Assembly: GCA_958413895.1 (NCBI GenBank)
Contig: CATYVQ010000022.1
Location: 1 to 23,692 of the forward strand
Direction: 5' to 3'
DNA from: an uncultured Collinsella sp.
GTDB lineage: Bacteria; Actinomycetota; Coriobacteriia; Coriobacteriales; Coriobacteriaceae
DNA: 23,692 bases
Part shown: piece by piece, positions 7,349 through 14,061 of the stretch
Layout of the letters: the number at the start of each line of letters is the position of its first letter
Numbering within the stretch: the first letter of the stretch is position 1
Notes under the pieces: generated by a model
What the model saw: only the letters and a program-made list of their open reading frames with translations
Database searches by the model: none
Told to the model about the DNA's origin: nothing
Translations under genes and position numbers: made by a program

Positions 7349-9214
7349 TTAGCATCCCTCCTTTGCGCAGACGGATGCAGGGGCGGTCGGGGCACCTGGG
7401 GTGGGCGCGGGCGCCGCACCCCCCTGCCGGCCCTCGAGCTCCTCGCGGCGAAGCTGCGACTGGCAGATCTCTCGATAGAGTTGGCAAGTCGCGTACAGCT
7501 CGTCATGCGCGCCCAGGCCCGCAACCGAGCCGTGGTCGAGTACGCAGATCATGTCGGCGTCGCGCACGGTCGAGACGCGCTGGCTCACGATGACGGTCGT
7601 GAGCGGCAGCCCGCCCTCGGCGGGACCTCGCATGCTTCGTTCGCGAATGGCATGGCGAAGCGCCGCATCGGTCTTAAAGTCGAGCGCCGAAGCGGAGTCA
7701 TCCATGATCAGAACCTGCGGCGAGCCCACCAGGGCACGCGCGATGGTCAGGCGCTGGCGTTGGCCACCGCTGAAGTTCTTACCGCCCGCCTCGACCGGGG
7801 CATCGAGCCCCTGCGGCTTGTTGCGCACGAACTCGCTCGCCTGCGCCATGTCGAGCGCCGCCCAGAGATCCTCGTCGGTCGCAGCCTCGTCGCGCCAGGT
7901 CAGGTTGCTGCGGATGGTGCCGCTCACCAGCGACGCACGCTGTGGAACGGTCGCGACCACACGGCGCAGCTGGTCGAGCGGCCAGGTGCGCACGTCGGCG
8001 CCCATCACACTCACGCTGCCGGTGCTCGCATCGTACAGGCGCGGGATAAGCGAGACGAGCGTGGACTTGCCGCTACCCGTACCGCCGATAATGCCAAGCG
8101 TCTTGCCCAGCGGGAGCTCCAGGGTCACATCGTTGACGGCGTTGGCAGCGCCGGCGCCAAACGAGAAGCTCGCATGGTCAAAGCTCAGCGCAGGGACCGG
8201 AACAGCGCCACCCGTCAGGTCGCTCGGCTCAGGCAGCGCGACCGGCTGGTTGCCCTCGTCAGCGATGCTCGGCACGCAATTGAGCACCTCGTTGATACGC
8301 GACGCGCTGGCGCTCGCCTTGGTAAAGACCACGACCAGGTTGGCGACGTACACGATGGAGGTGAGCGTCTGCGTCATGTAGTTCACAAACGCCATGACCT
8401 GACCCTGCGTGAGCTCGCCCACGTTGACCTGGATGCCGCCCACCCACAGGATGGCGCACACGCCCAGGTTCATCACCAAAAACGTGACGGGATTAAGGAT
8501 CGACGAGAGCTTGCCCACCGCGATGGCAGTATTGGCCTGGTCATCGGCGGCTTGGGCAAAACGCTCGCGCTCGTGGTCCTCACGCACGAAGGCGCGAACA
8601 ACGCGGGCGCCCGAAAGCCCCTCGCGGCAGATAAGTGCGATGCGGTCGAGCTTTGCCTGCAGCTGCCTGTAATACGGGATACAGCGCGCCATGACAAACC
8701 AAAACACCAGGCCGATAGCGGGCGTGCAGATCAAGAAGATCATGCCGAGCTTAAGGTCGATGGCAAGGGCCGCGCACATAGAGCCCACCGCCAAGAAGGG
8801 CCAGCGGATGAGCATGCGTACGCCCAGCGCCACAGCGAGCTGCACCTGGTTGACGTCGTTGGTGATGCGGGTGATAAGCGACGGCGTGCCAAAGCGGTCG
8901 AGTTCGGCATAGCTCAACTTGTTGATGTGCTGGTAGAGCGCACCGCGGATATCGGTGCCCATGCCCTGCGAGGTGAGCGCCGCCATCTTTTGGCAGACGA
9001 GCGTAAACGAGATGCCGATCACAGCCATGGCGCCAAGCAGCATACCGTAGTGGACGACGGCGTTGACATCGTGTGCGCCAATACCCTTATCGATCATCTG
9101 GGCAATCACCAGCGGCGTCAGCAGGTCAAAGATCACTTCGATCAGCTTACACGCAGGGCCAATCACCATATACCGGCGAAACTTACCACCAAAACGCCTG
9201 AGCAGCTCAATCAT
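7349..9214 (-). CDS. ABC exporter subunit with degenerate ATP site (pair 1)
   Basis: This 621-residue half-transporter is the partner of the 5489-7348 product. Its membrane domain spans about residues 15-310 and its ATPase domain about 340-590. Walker A GGTGSGKS (377-384), Q-loop Q425 and signature FSGGQ (481-485) are good. Walker B reads VLIMDD (501-506), with Asp for the catalytic Glu, and the H-loop His is Gln545 (IVSQRVST). These changes mark the non-hydrolysing half of asymmetric heterodimeric exporters. The C-terminal tail (about 590-621) is Ala/Pro/Gly-rich with two Cys. ATG 9214 is preferred, with GGGAG about 9 nt upstream and the usual family N-terminus MIELLRRF. The in-frame GTG at 9271 lies upstream of the candidate -10 box at 9259-9264. 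It is the first gene of the exporter operon. Confidence 0.92.
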   Translation of the reverse strand: MIELLRRFGGKFRRYMVIGPACKLIEVIFDLLTPLVIAQMIDKGIGAHDVNAVVHYGMLLGAMAVIGISFTLVCQKMAALTSQGMGTDIRGALYQHINKLSYAELDRFGTPSLITRITNDVNQVQLAVALGVRMLIRWPFLAVGSMCAALAIDLKLGMIFLICTPAIGLVFWFVMARCIPYYRQLQAKLDRIALICREGLSGARVVRAFVREDHERERFAQAADDQANTAIAVGKLSSILNPVTFLVMNLGVCAILWVGGIQVNVGELTQGQVMAFVNYMTQTLTSIVYVANLVVVFTKASASASRINEVLNCVPSIADEGNQPVALPEPSDLTGGAVPVPALSFDHASFSFGAGAANAVNDVTLELPLGKTLGIIGGTGSGKSTLVSLIPRLYDASTGSVSVMGADVRTWPLDQLRRVVATVPQRASLVSGTIRSNLTWRDEAATDEDLWAALDMAQASEFVRNKPQGLDAPVEAGGKNFSGGQRQRLTIARALVGSPQVLIMDDSASALDFKTDAALRHAIRERSMRGPAEGGLPLTTVIVSQRVSTVRDADMICVLDHGSVAGLGAHDELYATCQLYREICQSQLRREELEGRQGGAAPAPTPGAPTAPASVCAKEGC

Positions 9215-9258
9215 GTATAGGCGCTCCCTATCATCATCCACATTCAATTCGAACCATG

Positions 9259-9288
9259 ATAGTACCGCCACCCCAAAAGAAGCGTAAA
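9259..9288 (-). promoter_or_regulatory. Candidate promoter of ABC exporter operon 1
   Basis: On the minus strand, TTTACG (9283-9288) and TACTAT (9259-9264) are spaced by 18 bp, giving a predicted transcript start near 9250 and a leader of about 35 nt before ATG 9214. The -35 box is weak. The position supports ATG 9214 over GTG 9271 as the translation start. Confidence 0.4.
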
Positions 9289-9365
9289 CAACTCGTCATT
9301 TCTAACGGGATTCAGTTTTCAGAGGGGTATACGCGCACACCCAGCCAGTGTCGGGTCAACTAGCA

Positions 9366-9374
9366 TGGTATATT
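9366..9374 (+). promoter_or_regulatory. Candidate extended -10 promoter of the coiled-coil surface protein
   Basis: TGGTATATT is an extended -10 element (TG, one base, TATATT) 50 bp upstream of the ATG at 9425. No convincing -35 box precedes it, as is common for extended -10 promoters. The 210-bp gap 9215-9424 therefore holds two divergent promoters and no gene. Confidence 0.45.
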
Positions 9375-9424
9375 TACATTAGTGCTACCAAGTTAGTCGC
9401 CGACCCTTGAAATGAGGTGCCGAG

Positions 9425-10438
9425 ATGAACGACATTCTCGCAAGAAGAGCAAGACGAGCAACTGTGGGCATCGCCCTTTCCGCGGCACTTGTCGCGGGAA
9501 TCGCCCCCGCAACGGCGATCGCGGCAGAAACCAGTTCCCCCACCGGTGCAGTTGCCTTGCAGACGGAAGATGCGGCCGCCGCAAAAGAAAAAGCGTATGC
9601 AGCCATGCAGGAAGCGCTCAAAAACCTCGAAGCCGCAAAAGACGCCGCAAGTCCCGAGAAACTTGCGGCAATCGATGATGACATTGCCGCTTTTCAAGAG
9701 ATCTACGACATGGTGGCGGCGGAAGCCGCCAAACGGAGGGAACGCCTTCCCGCCATGCAAGCGAACGTCGATGCAGCCCAAGCCAAATACGATGAGGCCC
9801 ACAGCCGGACAAGCGGCCTTCAGGCAGAATTAGATAAGGCACTTGAAGCACTCGGCGACGAGGAGCCCAGCACAGCTACTAAAGAGCATATTAAGCAGTT
9901 GCGACGTGAGATCATGTCGGCAGAAAGGCGAGAGAAATCTTGTGAAGATGATCTTCACTCCTACCGACGCCGGCTCGAAAGCCAGGAAAGACAGGTTCAG
10001 GATTCCGAAAGTGAGGCGCAGGAAGCTAAAGCCCACATCGATGAGGACATAGCCAAGCGAGATGCGCTCCTCGGCGATTTGGAAAAGGCGCAAGCGGCCT
10101 ATGACGACGCCTGCAAGGCATACGAAGAGGCTAAGGCCGCGGCAGACAAGGCCACCTCGCCCGAGATAACGAGACCCGCCGAGACGACAAAACCCTCCAG
10201 CCCAGCGCAGCCGGCCGAAACGGCACAGCCCACCGGCTCGTCCGCGACCGGCAAAAATACCCCGCCAAGCTCCACCAAGCAGGCGAACTCGAGCAGCGGC
10301 AAGCAAGCAAATACGACCGCCGGCAAGCTCGCAAACACAGGCGACACAGCGCCGAGCGCAATCGCACTCGCAGCAGTCGCCGCCGCAGGCCTCGGAATAA
10401 CCGCCACAGCTACACGCCGCATCAAGAACTCAAAATAG
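9425..10438 (+). CDS. Coiled-coil surface protein with LANTG sortase signal
   Basis: This is a 337-residue secreted, probably cell-wall-anchored protein. Residues 1-34 are a signal peptide (basic MNDILARRARR, hydrophobic core, AIAAE cleavage). Residues about 50-245 are Ala/Glu/Lys-rich heptad-like coiled coil (LEAAKDA, LRREIMSAERREKS, LEKAQAAYDDACKAYEEAKAAADKA). A Pro/Ser/Thr linker of about 50 residues ends in degenerate 8-residue repeats, KQANSSSG-KQANTTAG-KLANTGDT, the last being the sortase motif. A hydrophobic stretch and RRIKNSK finish the anchor. GAGG lies upstream of the ATG. It shares LANTGD with the large surface protein at 186-4121, suggesting one sortase with an Ala-tolerant motif; no sortase gene is in this window. 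Its function is unknown; a rod-like spacer or adhesin stalk is an inference. Confidence 0.85.
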   Translation: MNDILARRARRATVGIALSAALVAGIAPATAIAAETSSPTGAVALQTEDAAAAKEKAYAAMQEALKNLEAAKDAASPEKLAAIDDDIAAFQEIYDMVAAEAAKRRERLPAMQANVDAAQAKYDEAHSRTSGLQAELDKALEALGDEEPSTATKEHIKQLRREIMSAERREKSCEDDLHSYRRRLESQERQVQDSESEAQEAKAHIDEDIAKRDALLGDLEKAQAAYDDACKAYEEAKAAADKATSPEITRPAETTKPSSPAQPAETAQPTGSSATGKNTPPSSTKQANSSSGKQANTTAGKLANTGDTAPSAIALAAVAAAGLGITATATRRIKNSK

Positions 10439-10483
10439 CTGCCAGAGCATATCGCCTTCGCCAATCTACAAACCCAGAGACAA

Positions 10484-10523
10484 AAAGAGGCCCGTTTCCC
10501 CACCTAGGGAAACGGGCCTCTTT
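10484..10523 (+). terminator. Strong rho-independent terminator
   Basis: A perfect 17-bp stem (10484-10500 with 10507-10523; core GAGGCCCGTTTCCC) surrounds a 6-nt loop, starting 45 bp after the coiled-coil surface-protein stop. An A-run on one side and TTT on the other allow function in both directions. The rest of 10524-10640 shows no gene or clear signal. Confidence 0.85.
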
Positions 10524-10645
10524 AACTGCAAAAATTCAAGCAACAGCACCGCCGCCTCTTGAACCACGCAGCCATCAATGCCCAGACAACGCCAACGAGC
10601 AGCATTCCTTAAGGGATAGATTTAATTAGGCTAACGCGCCTTTAC

Positions 10646-10785
10646 GGGTGCTTTTTGGACGAAGTGGTCCCGGTGCCGGCGGGCTGTTTGGTAGTCGAGC
10701 GATTCCGCAGGCAAAGCCGAGGACCAGCGAGACACCAAACAGCCCGCCGGCACCGGGACCGCATCGCGGCACCAAAAAAGCGCCC
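10646..10785. repeat. Long inverted repeat with perfect 27-bp arms, next to ffs
   Basis: Arms 10666-10692 and 10734-10760 are perfect 27-bp complements (core CCCGGTGCCGGCGGGCTG) around a 41-nt loop. The symmetry continues less exactly outside them: GGTGCTTTTTGG (left) mirrors CCAAAAAAGCGCC (right), and the right side includes the T-run of the SRP RNA terminator. No open frame in it resembles a protein. It may be a transcribed hairpin behind ffs or a small mobile-element remnant. Confidence 0.75.
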
Positions 10786-10791
10786 GTGCGC
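10774..10791 (-). terminator. Terminator of the SRP RNA
   Basis: On the minus strand, GCGC-ACGG-GCGC is followed directly by TTTTTT (10779 down to 10774), immediately at the 3' end of the SRP RNA stem. The hairpin is short, but the T-run is clean. Confidence 0.6.
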
Positions 10792-10890
10792 TCGATGGAT
10801 TCGGATGCCCGACAGAGGCTCCTTATGGCTGCTTCCTTCCGGACCTGACCAGATTCGGAACATGTCGTCATCCGAACCCATCGAACGCGC
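10788..10890 (-). ncRNA. ffs: Signal recognition particle RNA, small bacterial (4.5S) type
   Basis: This is the RNA core of the signal recognition particle, which binds Ffh and guides inner-membrane and secreted proteins to the translocon. The minus strand carries the near-universal domain IV core GGTCAGGTCCGGAAGGAAGC with its GGAA tetraloop and following AGCC. The ends pair into one long stem: GCGTTCGATGGGTTCGGATG at the 5' side with CATCCGAATCCATCGAGCGC at the 3' side. The length of about 103 nt fits the small type without an Alu domain. The candidate -10 is TAAGAT or GATATA (10902-10910), just upstream. Exact ends are estimated from the pairing. Confidence 0.93.
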
Positions 10891-10940
10891 TAGGCGCTCG
10901 GTATATCTTACCCGCTCCCGCCCACCAGAGCAAGGTAGCT

Positions 10941-11026
10941 AATTTGGGACGGGGCTTTTTTGACTACTTTTGCAGCCCGATTGCCAGAGCAGCCAATGAG
11001 TAGTCAAAATAGTCCCATCCCAAAAT
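10941..11026. repeat. Inverted repeat, 28-bp arms (24/28 matches)
   Basis: Arms 10941-10968 and 10999-11026 are inverted copies with four mismatches. Both carry TTTGGGA near one end and TTTTGACTACT at the other; the loop is 30 nt. The inner right-arm sequence TAGTCAAAATAGTCC resembles half of the MarR operator sites at 22370-22420. There is no coding potential. It could be an intergenic repeat or a structured RNA. Confidence 0.65.
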
Positions 11027-11054
11027 GACCGGCTTGGTGCCGCACCGCAGAAAG

Positions 11055-11192
11055 GGCCCATCTACTACGTTTAGGCCACAGGGGTCGACCATAGCCGACT
11101 TTTTCGAAAATCGGCAAGCTTTCTACCTGCGGTTTTGTTTTTGTAAATTCCGGGATGGTCGAGAGTGGCCGGTTTAACGTAGTAGATGGCCA
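11055..11192. repeat. Inverted repeat with CATCTACTACGTT arms, imperfect, about 37 bp
   Basis: The left arm (11055-11092) contains CATCTACTACGTTTAGGCCA and ends GTCGACCAT. The right arm (11155-11190) is its imperfect complement, running from ATGGTCGAG to AACGTAGTAGATGG. The 62-nt loop is AT-rich (TTTTTCGAAAATCGGC, GGTTTTGTTTTTG). A separate hairpin, GCCACG-TTT-CGTGGC, follows at 11189-11203. No open frame here looks real. Confidence 0.65.
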
Positions 11193-11250
11193 CGTTTCGT
11201 GGCAGGCGGTCCGACCCAAGGCACAAGGCAGCCAACCTCGAATGGACATT

Positions 11251-11328
11251 CTCGAAGTTGCGGTGGAATACGGACTGAATTGGCACCTTAAAGGCAATAA
11301 CACTCCGTATTTCACCGCAACTTATCGA
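11251..11328. repeat. Inverted repeat with 20-bp arms, behind tadA-glycerate kinase
   Basis: Arms 11255-11274 and 11304-11323 pair with one mismatch (core AAGTTGCGGTG). CTCG (11251-11254) and CGAG (11325-11328) extend the stem past a 2-nt bulge. The loop is 29 nt. It lies just downstream of the minus-strand stop at 11340, so it may help end that transcript, although no T-run follows it. Confidence 0.65.
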
Positions 11329-11339
11329 GGGGATGGGTT

Positions 11340-13121
11340 TTAGAGGCGAGCGAGGTCGTAGGCTTGGGCGGCTGACTCACCGGCGAAGATGAGGTTGGTT
11401 GTGGCTTCCTGAGGATTGAGCGCCTGGTCGAGAGGCATGGGCTTGCGGCAGATCGGCAGTACCAAGTCGATACCTTGCTCATATACCGCGTTCAGGTTGT
11501 CAGCACGGCCGCCCACGACGGCGACCACCGGCTTGCCATATCGCCTGGCGCGGCGAGCCACACCCACCGGCGCCTTACCGGCGGCGGATTGTTCATCCAA
11601 ATTGCCCTCACCCGTTATGACCAGGTCGACATCGCACACGCGCTCGTCAAACCCCACGAGATCGAGCACCGTCTCCACACCCGAGCGTAGCTCCGCACCG
11701 AGTGCCAGCAACGCCGCGCCCAAGCCACCGGCAGCGCCCGCGCCGGGCACACCGAGCACCGAGCCAAATGTCCGCGCGCCCTCGGGTGTGCGCAACAACC
11801 CCCGGGCTCGAGCTCTGGCAATCGCAGCGTCGAGCAAGCGACCGTAGCCGACCATCCAGCTGTCGTACCTGCTCAGCGCCTCGGCATCATCCGTCGGCAG
11901 GCCCTTCTGTCCGCCGAACACCGCAAGCGCGCCGCGACGCCCCACGAGCGGATTCTCGACATCGGAAAGCACGACGATACGAGCGCCGTTCAGTGCCCGA
12001 AGCGCTGGCGCCAAATCGATACTCGCCACCTGCTCAAGCCCCGCGAGACCGGGGGCGATATTGCAGCCACACTCATCGACAAGGTGGGCGCCCAGCACCT
12101 GCAGCATACCGGCGCCGCCATCGTTGGTGGCGCTGCCGCCCAAACCAATATAGATAGTCTTTGCGCCCATGCGAACCGCGCGAAGCATGAGCTCGCCCAC
12201 GCCATAGGTTGTAGCAGCCAGCGCCGCCGATTCCGTGCAAGGCGAATACCCAATGCCGGCCGCCTCGGCCATCTCGATGACCGAGGACTCGCGCTCGACA
12301 TCAACCAGCATCCGGGCAGACACGCGGTCACCCAAGGGACCTGCCACCTCGCAGGTCACAATCTCACCGCCGCACGCAGCAACGGCATCGAGCGTCCCCT
12401 CGCCACCATCTGCCAGCGGCAACGCGGCCACCTGGGCATCGGGCCACACACGGCGCACGCCTTCGGCAACGGCCGCCTCTGCCTGCGCGCTCAAAACGCT
12501 GCCCTTAAAGGAGTCGATCGCCAGCAGCACACGGCGGGGCCGGCGGCACGCAGGACCAAAGTCAACCGCCATGCCAGCATCCTCACCGGCACCTGCAAGC
12601 GCTGCGGCGTGAGCGGCGTGCGCTTCAAGATCGGCCCCACAACTGCAATCAGCGCCGCCCGCACCGCGCAGACCGCCAAAATAGCTACTCAGCAGCTCGC
12701 GGCATTCATCCGCCAGGACCCCAGCCGTCACGTTAAACCGATGATTCAGGCGCGAGTCGGCATTCAAATCGTATAGGGATCCCAACGCGCCCGCCTTGGC
12801 GTCGCTCGCGCCATACACGCAGCGCCCCACGCGCGCGTTAACCATAAGGCCCGCGCACATGCAGCAGGGCTCAAGCGTCACATAGACCGTGCAATCGGAA
12901 AGGCGCCAGCGTCCAAGCGCCTGGGCTGCAGCGCACACGGCCGCAAACTCGGCATGAGCCGAAGGATCCTGGTCGAGCTCGCGACGATTATGCGCCCGCG
13001 CGACAATCTCGCCCGCGCGCACCACTACGGCTCCGATGGGCACCTCGCCCACCGCCGCGGCGGCGCGCGCCTCGGCCAGCGCCTCGCGCATGAACTTCTC
13101 GTCGATTTCGGTGATCGTCAT
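11340..13121 (-). CDS. tadA: Fusion: tRNA adenosine deaminase (TadA) + glycerate kinase
   Basis: This 593-residue protein has two enzyme domains normally encoded separately. Residues 1-150 match TadA, which converts A34 to inosine in tRNA-Arg(ACG): zinc/catalytic motif HAE (His56, Glu58) and PCCMC (Cys86, Cys89), with GEVPIGAVVV before it. A Cys-containing Ala/Gly-rich linker spans about 150-195. Residues 196-593 match type I glycerate kinase, which phosphorylates D-glycerate: DSFKGSVLSA, PLADGGEGT, GLGGSATNDGGAGML, DVENPL, GAAGGLGA and TGEGNLDEQSAAGKAPVGVA. Both active sites look intact and there is no frameshift. The start is ATG 13121, with GGGAAGG about 6 nt upstream; GTG 13172 would extend to the first base of the divergent tRNA. 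The gene stands alone, with an inverted repeat behind it. Confidence 0.9.
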   Translation of the reverse strand: MTITEIDEKFMREALAEARAAAAVGEVPIGAVVVRAGEIVARAHNRRELDQDPSAHAEFAAVCAAAQALGRWRLSDCTVYVTLEPCCMCAGLMVNARVGRCVYGASDAKAGALGSLYDLNADSRLNHRFNVTAGVLADECRELLSSYFGGLRGAGGADCSCGADLEAHAAHAAALAGAGEDAGMAVDFGPACRRPRRVLLAIDSFKGSVLSAQAEAAVAEGVRRVWPDAQVAALPLADGGEGTLDAVAACGGEIVTCEVAGPLGDRVSARMLVDVERESSVIEMAEAAGIGYSPCTESAALAATTYGVGELMLRAVRMGAKTIYIGLGGSATNDGGAGMLQVLGAHLVDECGCNIAPGLAGLEQVASIDLAPALRALNGARIVVLSDVENPLVGRRGALAVFGGQKGLPTDDAEALSRYDSWMVGYGRLLDAAIARARARGLLRTPEGARTFGSVLGVPGAGAAGGLGAALLALGAELRSGVETVLDLVGFDERVCDVDLVITGEGNLDEQSAAGKAPVGVARRARRYGKPVVAVVGGRADNLNAVYEQGIDLVLPICRKPMPLDQALNPQEATTNLIFAGESAAQAYDLARL

Positions 13122-13156
13122 CGTTCGCCTTCCCTGTTGCAAATTCAAAACGATGC

Positions 13157-13162
13157 TATCAT
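13157..13162 (+). promoter_or_regulatory. Candidate -10 box of tRNA-Ser
   Basis: TATCAT ends 10 bp before the first base of the tRNA. TTGCAA (13137-13142) is present upstream, but only 14 bp away, so the -35 box is uncertain. The 51-bp gap to the TadA start codon has to serve both divergent genes. Confidence 0.4.
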
Positions 13163-13172
13163 TACGACTCAC

Positions 13173-13262
13173 GGAGAGATGGCAGAGCGGTTGAATGCGG
13201 CGGTCTTGAAAACCGTTGAGCGCGAGAGCGTTCCGGGGGTTCGAATCCCCCTCTCTCCGCCA
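13173..13262 (+). tRNA. tRNA-Ser (anticodon UGA)
   Basis: The acceptor stem GGAGAGA pairs with TCTCTCC, followed by discriminator G and an encoded CCA (13260-13262). The anticodon stem-loop CGGTCTTGAAAACCG presents TGA, which reads UCA-type serine codons. The long variable arm (TTGAGCGCGAGAGCGTTCC region) and GGTTCGAATCC T-loop are typical of a class II tRNA-Ser. It ends 3 bp before the convergent stop codon of the TetR gene at 13266. Confidence 0.96.
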
Positions 13263-13265
13263 CTT

Positions 13266-13862
13266 CTAGTGATGCACCGGTGTCATGGTCCGCTCAAACA
13301 GCGCATCGACCACGTCGGCTATCTCAGGTCGACGCTCAAGATCGTGACCCGACTCCCACCATATCGTGAAAAGTCGAATAATACCGCCGGCGACAAACTC
13401 AGACGTCGTCTCGAGTGACACGGGGGCCAGGGCATCCTCGGCAAGCACGTTCATCACACGCTCGCGGATGGAGCGGGCAATGCGGTCGCAAATAACGTTG
13501 GTCAACATGCCCGACATGCTGCTTGCCAAAATGTTATCCATGAGCCGCTCGTGCGTCAGAATCAAATCCATGGCATCGTCCAAAATCGCGTGCCGAAGCG
13601 CGCGCACGTCCTCGGCAGACACTGCGCCGGCCTCATCGGGCTGTTTTTGCGGCAAGCCCGACATGAGCTCATCGATATAAAAGGCAAAGTAATCGTTCTT
13701 GTCGCGAAAGTGCTTGTAGAACGTCGTGCGGCGAATCATGGCGCGGTCGCACAGCATGGCAACCGTCAGGTCCTCAAAACGATGCTCCTCGAGAAGCTCG
13801 GTGAAGGCATCGAACAGGGCGCGGTAGGTTTTCTTAATGCGAAGGTCCACTGGTATCGCCAT
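13266..13862 (-). CDS. TetR/AcrR-family transcriptional regulator
   Basis: This is a DNA-binding repressor-type protein of 198 residues. The N-terminal helix-turn-helix covers about residues 10-60, with LTVAMLCDRAMIRRTTFYKHFRDKNDYFAF, the hallmark TetR recognition helix (TTFYKHF). The remaining helical domain would bind an unknown ligand. ATG 13862 directly abuts a GAGG, which is tight for a ribosome site, so GTG 13850 (VDLRIKKTYRALFDAF) is an alternative start. Further upstream the frame stays open to 14123, but it overlaps the LemA promoter and start and reads as low-complexity sequence, so it is not used. It is divergent from lemA (199-bp gap) and may regulate itself or lemA; no clear operator was found. 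Confidence 0.88.
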   Translation of the reverse strand: MAIPVDLRIKKTYRALFDAFTELLEEHRFEDLTVAMLCDRAMIRRTTFYKHFRDKNDYFAFYIDELMSGLPQKQPDEAGAVSAEDVRALRHAILDDAMDLILTHERLMDNILASSMSGMLTNVICDRIARSIRERVMNVLAEDALAPVSLETTSEFVAGGIIRLFTIWWESGHDLERRPEIADVVDALFERTMTPVHH

Positions 13863-13994
13863 CCTCAGGGCAAAGACAACACTCGTCAATCTGTCGCATA
13901 TCTTACACCTGTACCTCGCGCGCTTTGCCCCGGTGCCAACCCCGCCGAAAACATAACGCTTGCCGGAAAGTTCGGCACGGCAAAACGTTGCGGG

Positions 13995-14000
13995 TATACT
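13995..14000 (+). promoter_or_regulatory. Candidate -10 box of lemA
   Basis: TATACT lies 61 bp upstream of the lemA ATG. The best -35 candidate, TTCGGC (18-bp spacer), is poor. Confidence 0.4.
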
Positions 14001-14061
14001 AGTAGCGTTATACCAACGGCAGCTGGCGCATGCCGCCGCGGCCATTCGAAACGGAGACATC

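Noticed and set aside
7130..9220. Plus-strand 696-residue open frame
   Set aside because: It is antisense to the ABC exporter gene at 7349-9214, rich in His, Arg and Ala, and has no family motifs; it is a by-product of high GC.
10648..10942. Small protein genes around the ffs inverted repeat
   Set aside because: The overlapping frames come from the inverted repeat and the SRP RNA and have no ribosome sites or motifs.
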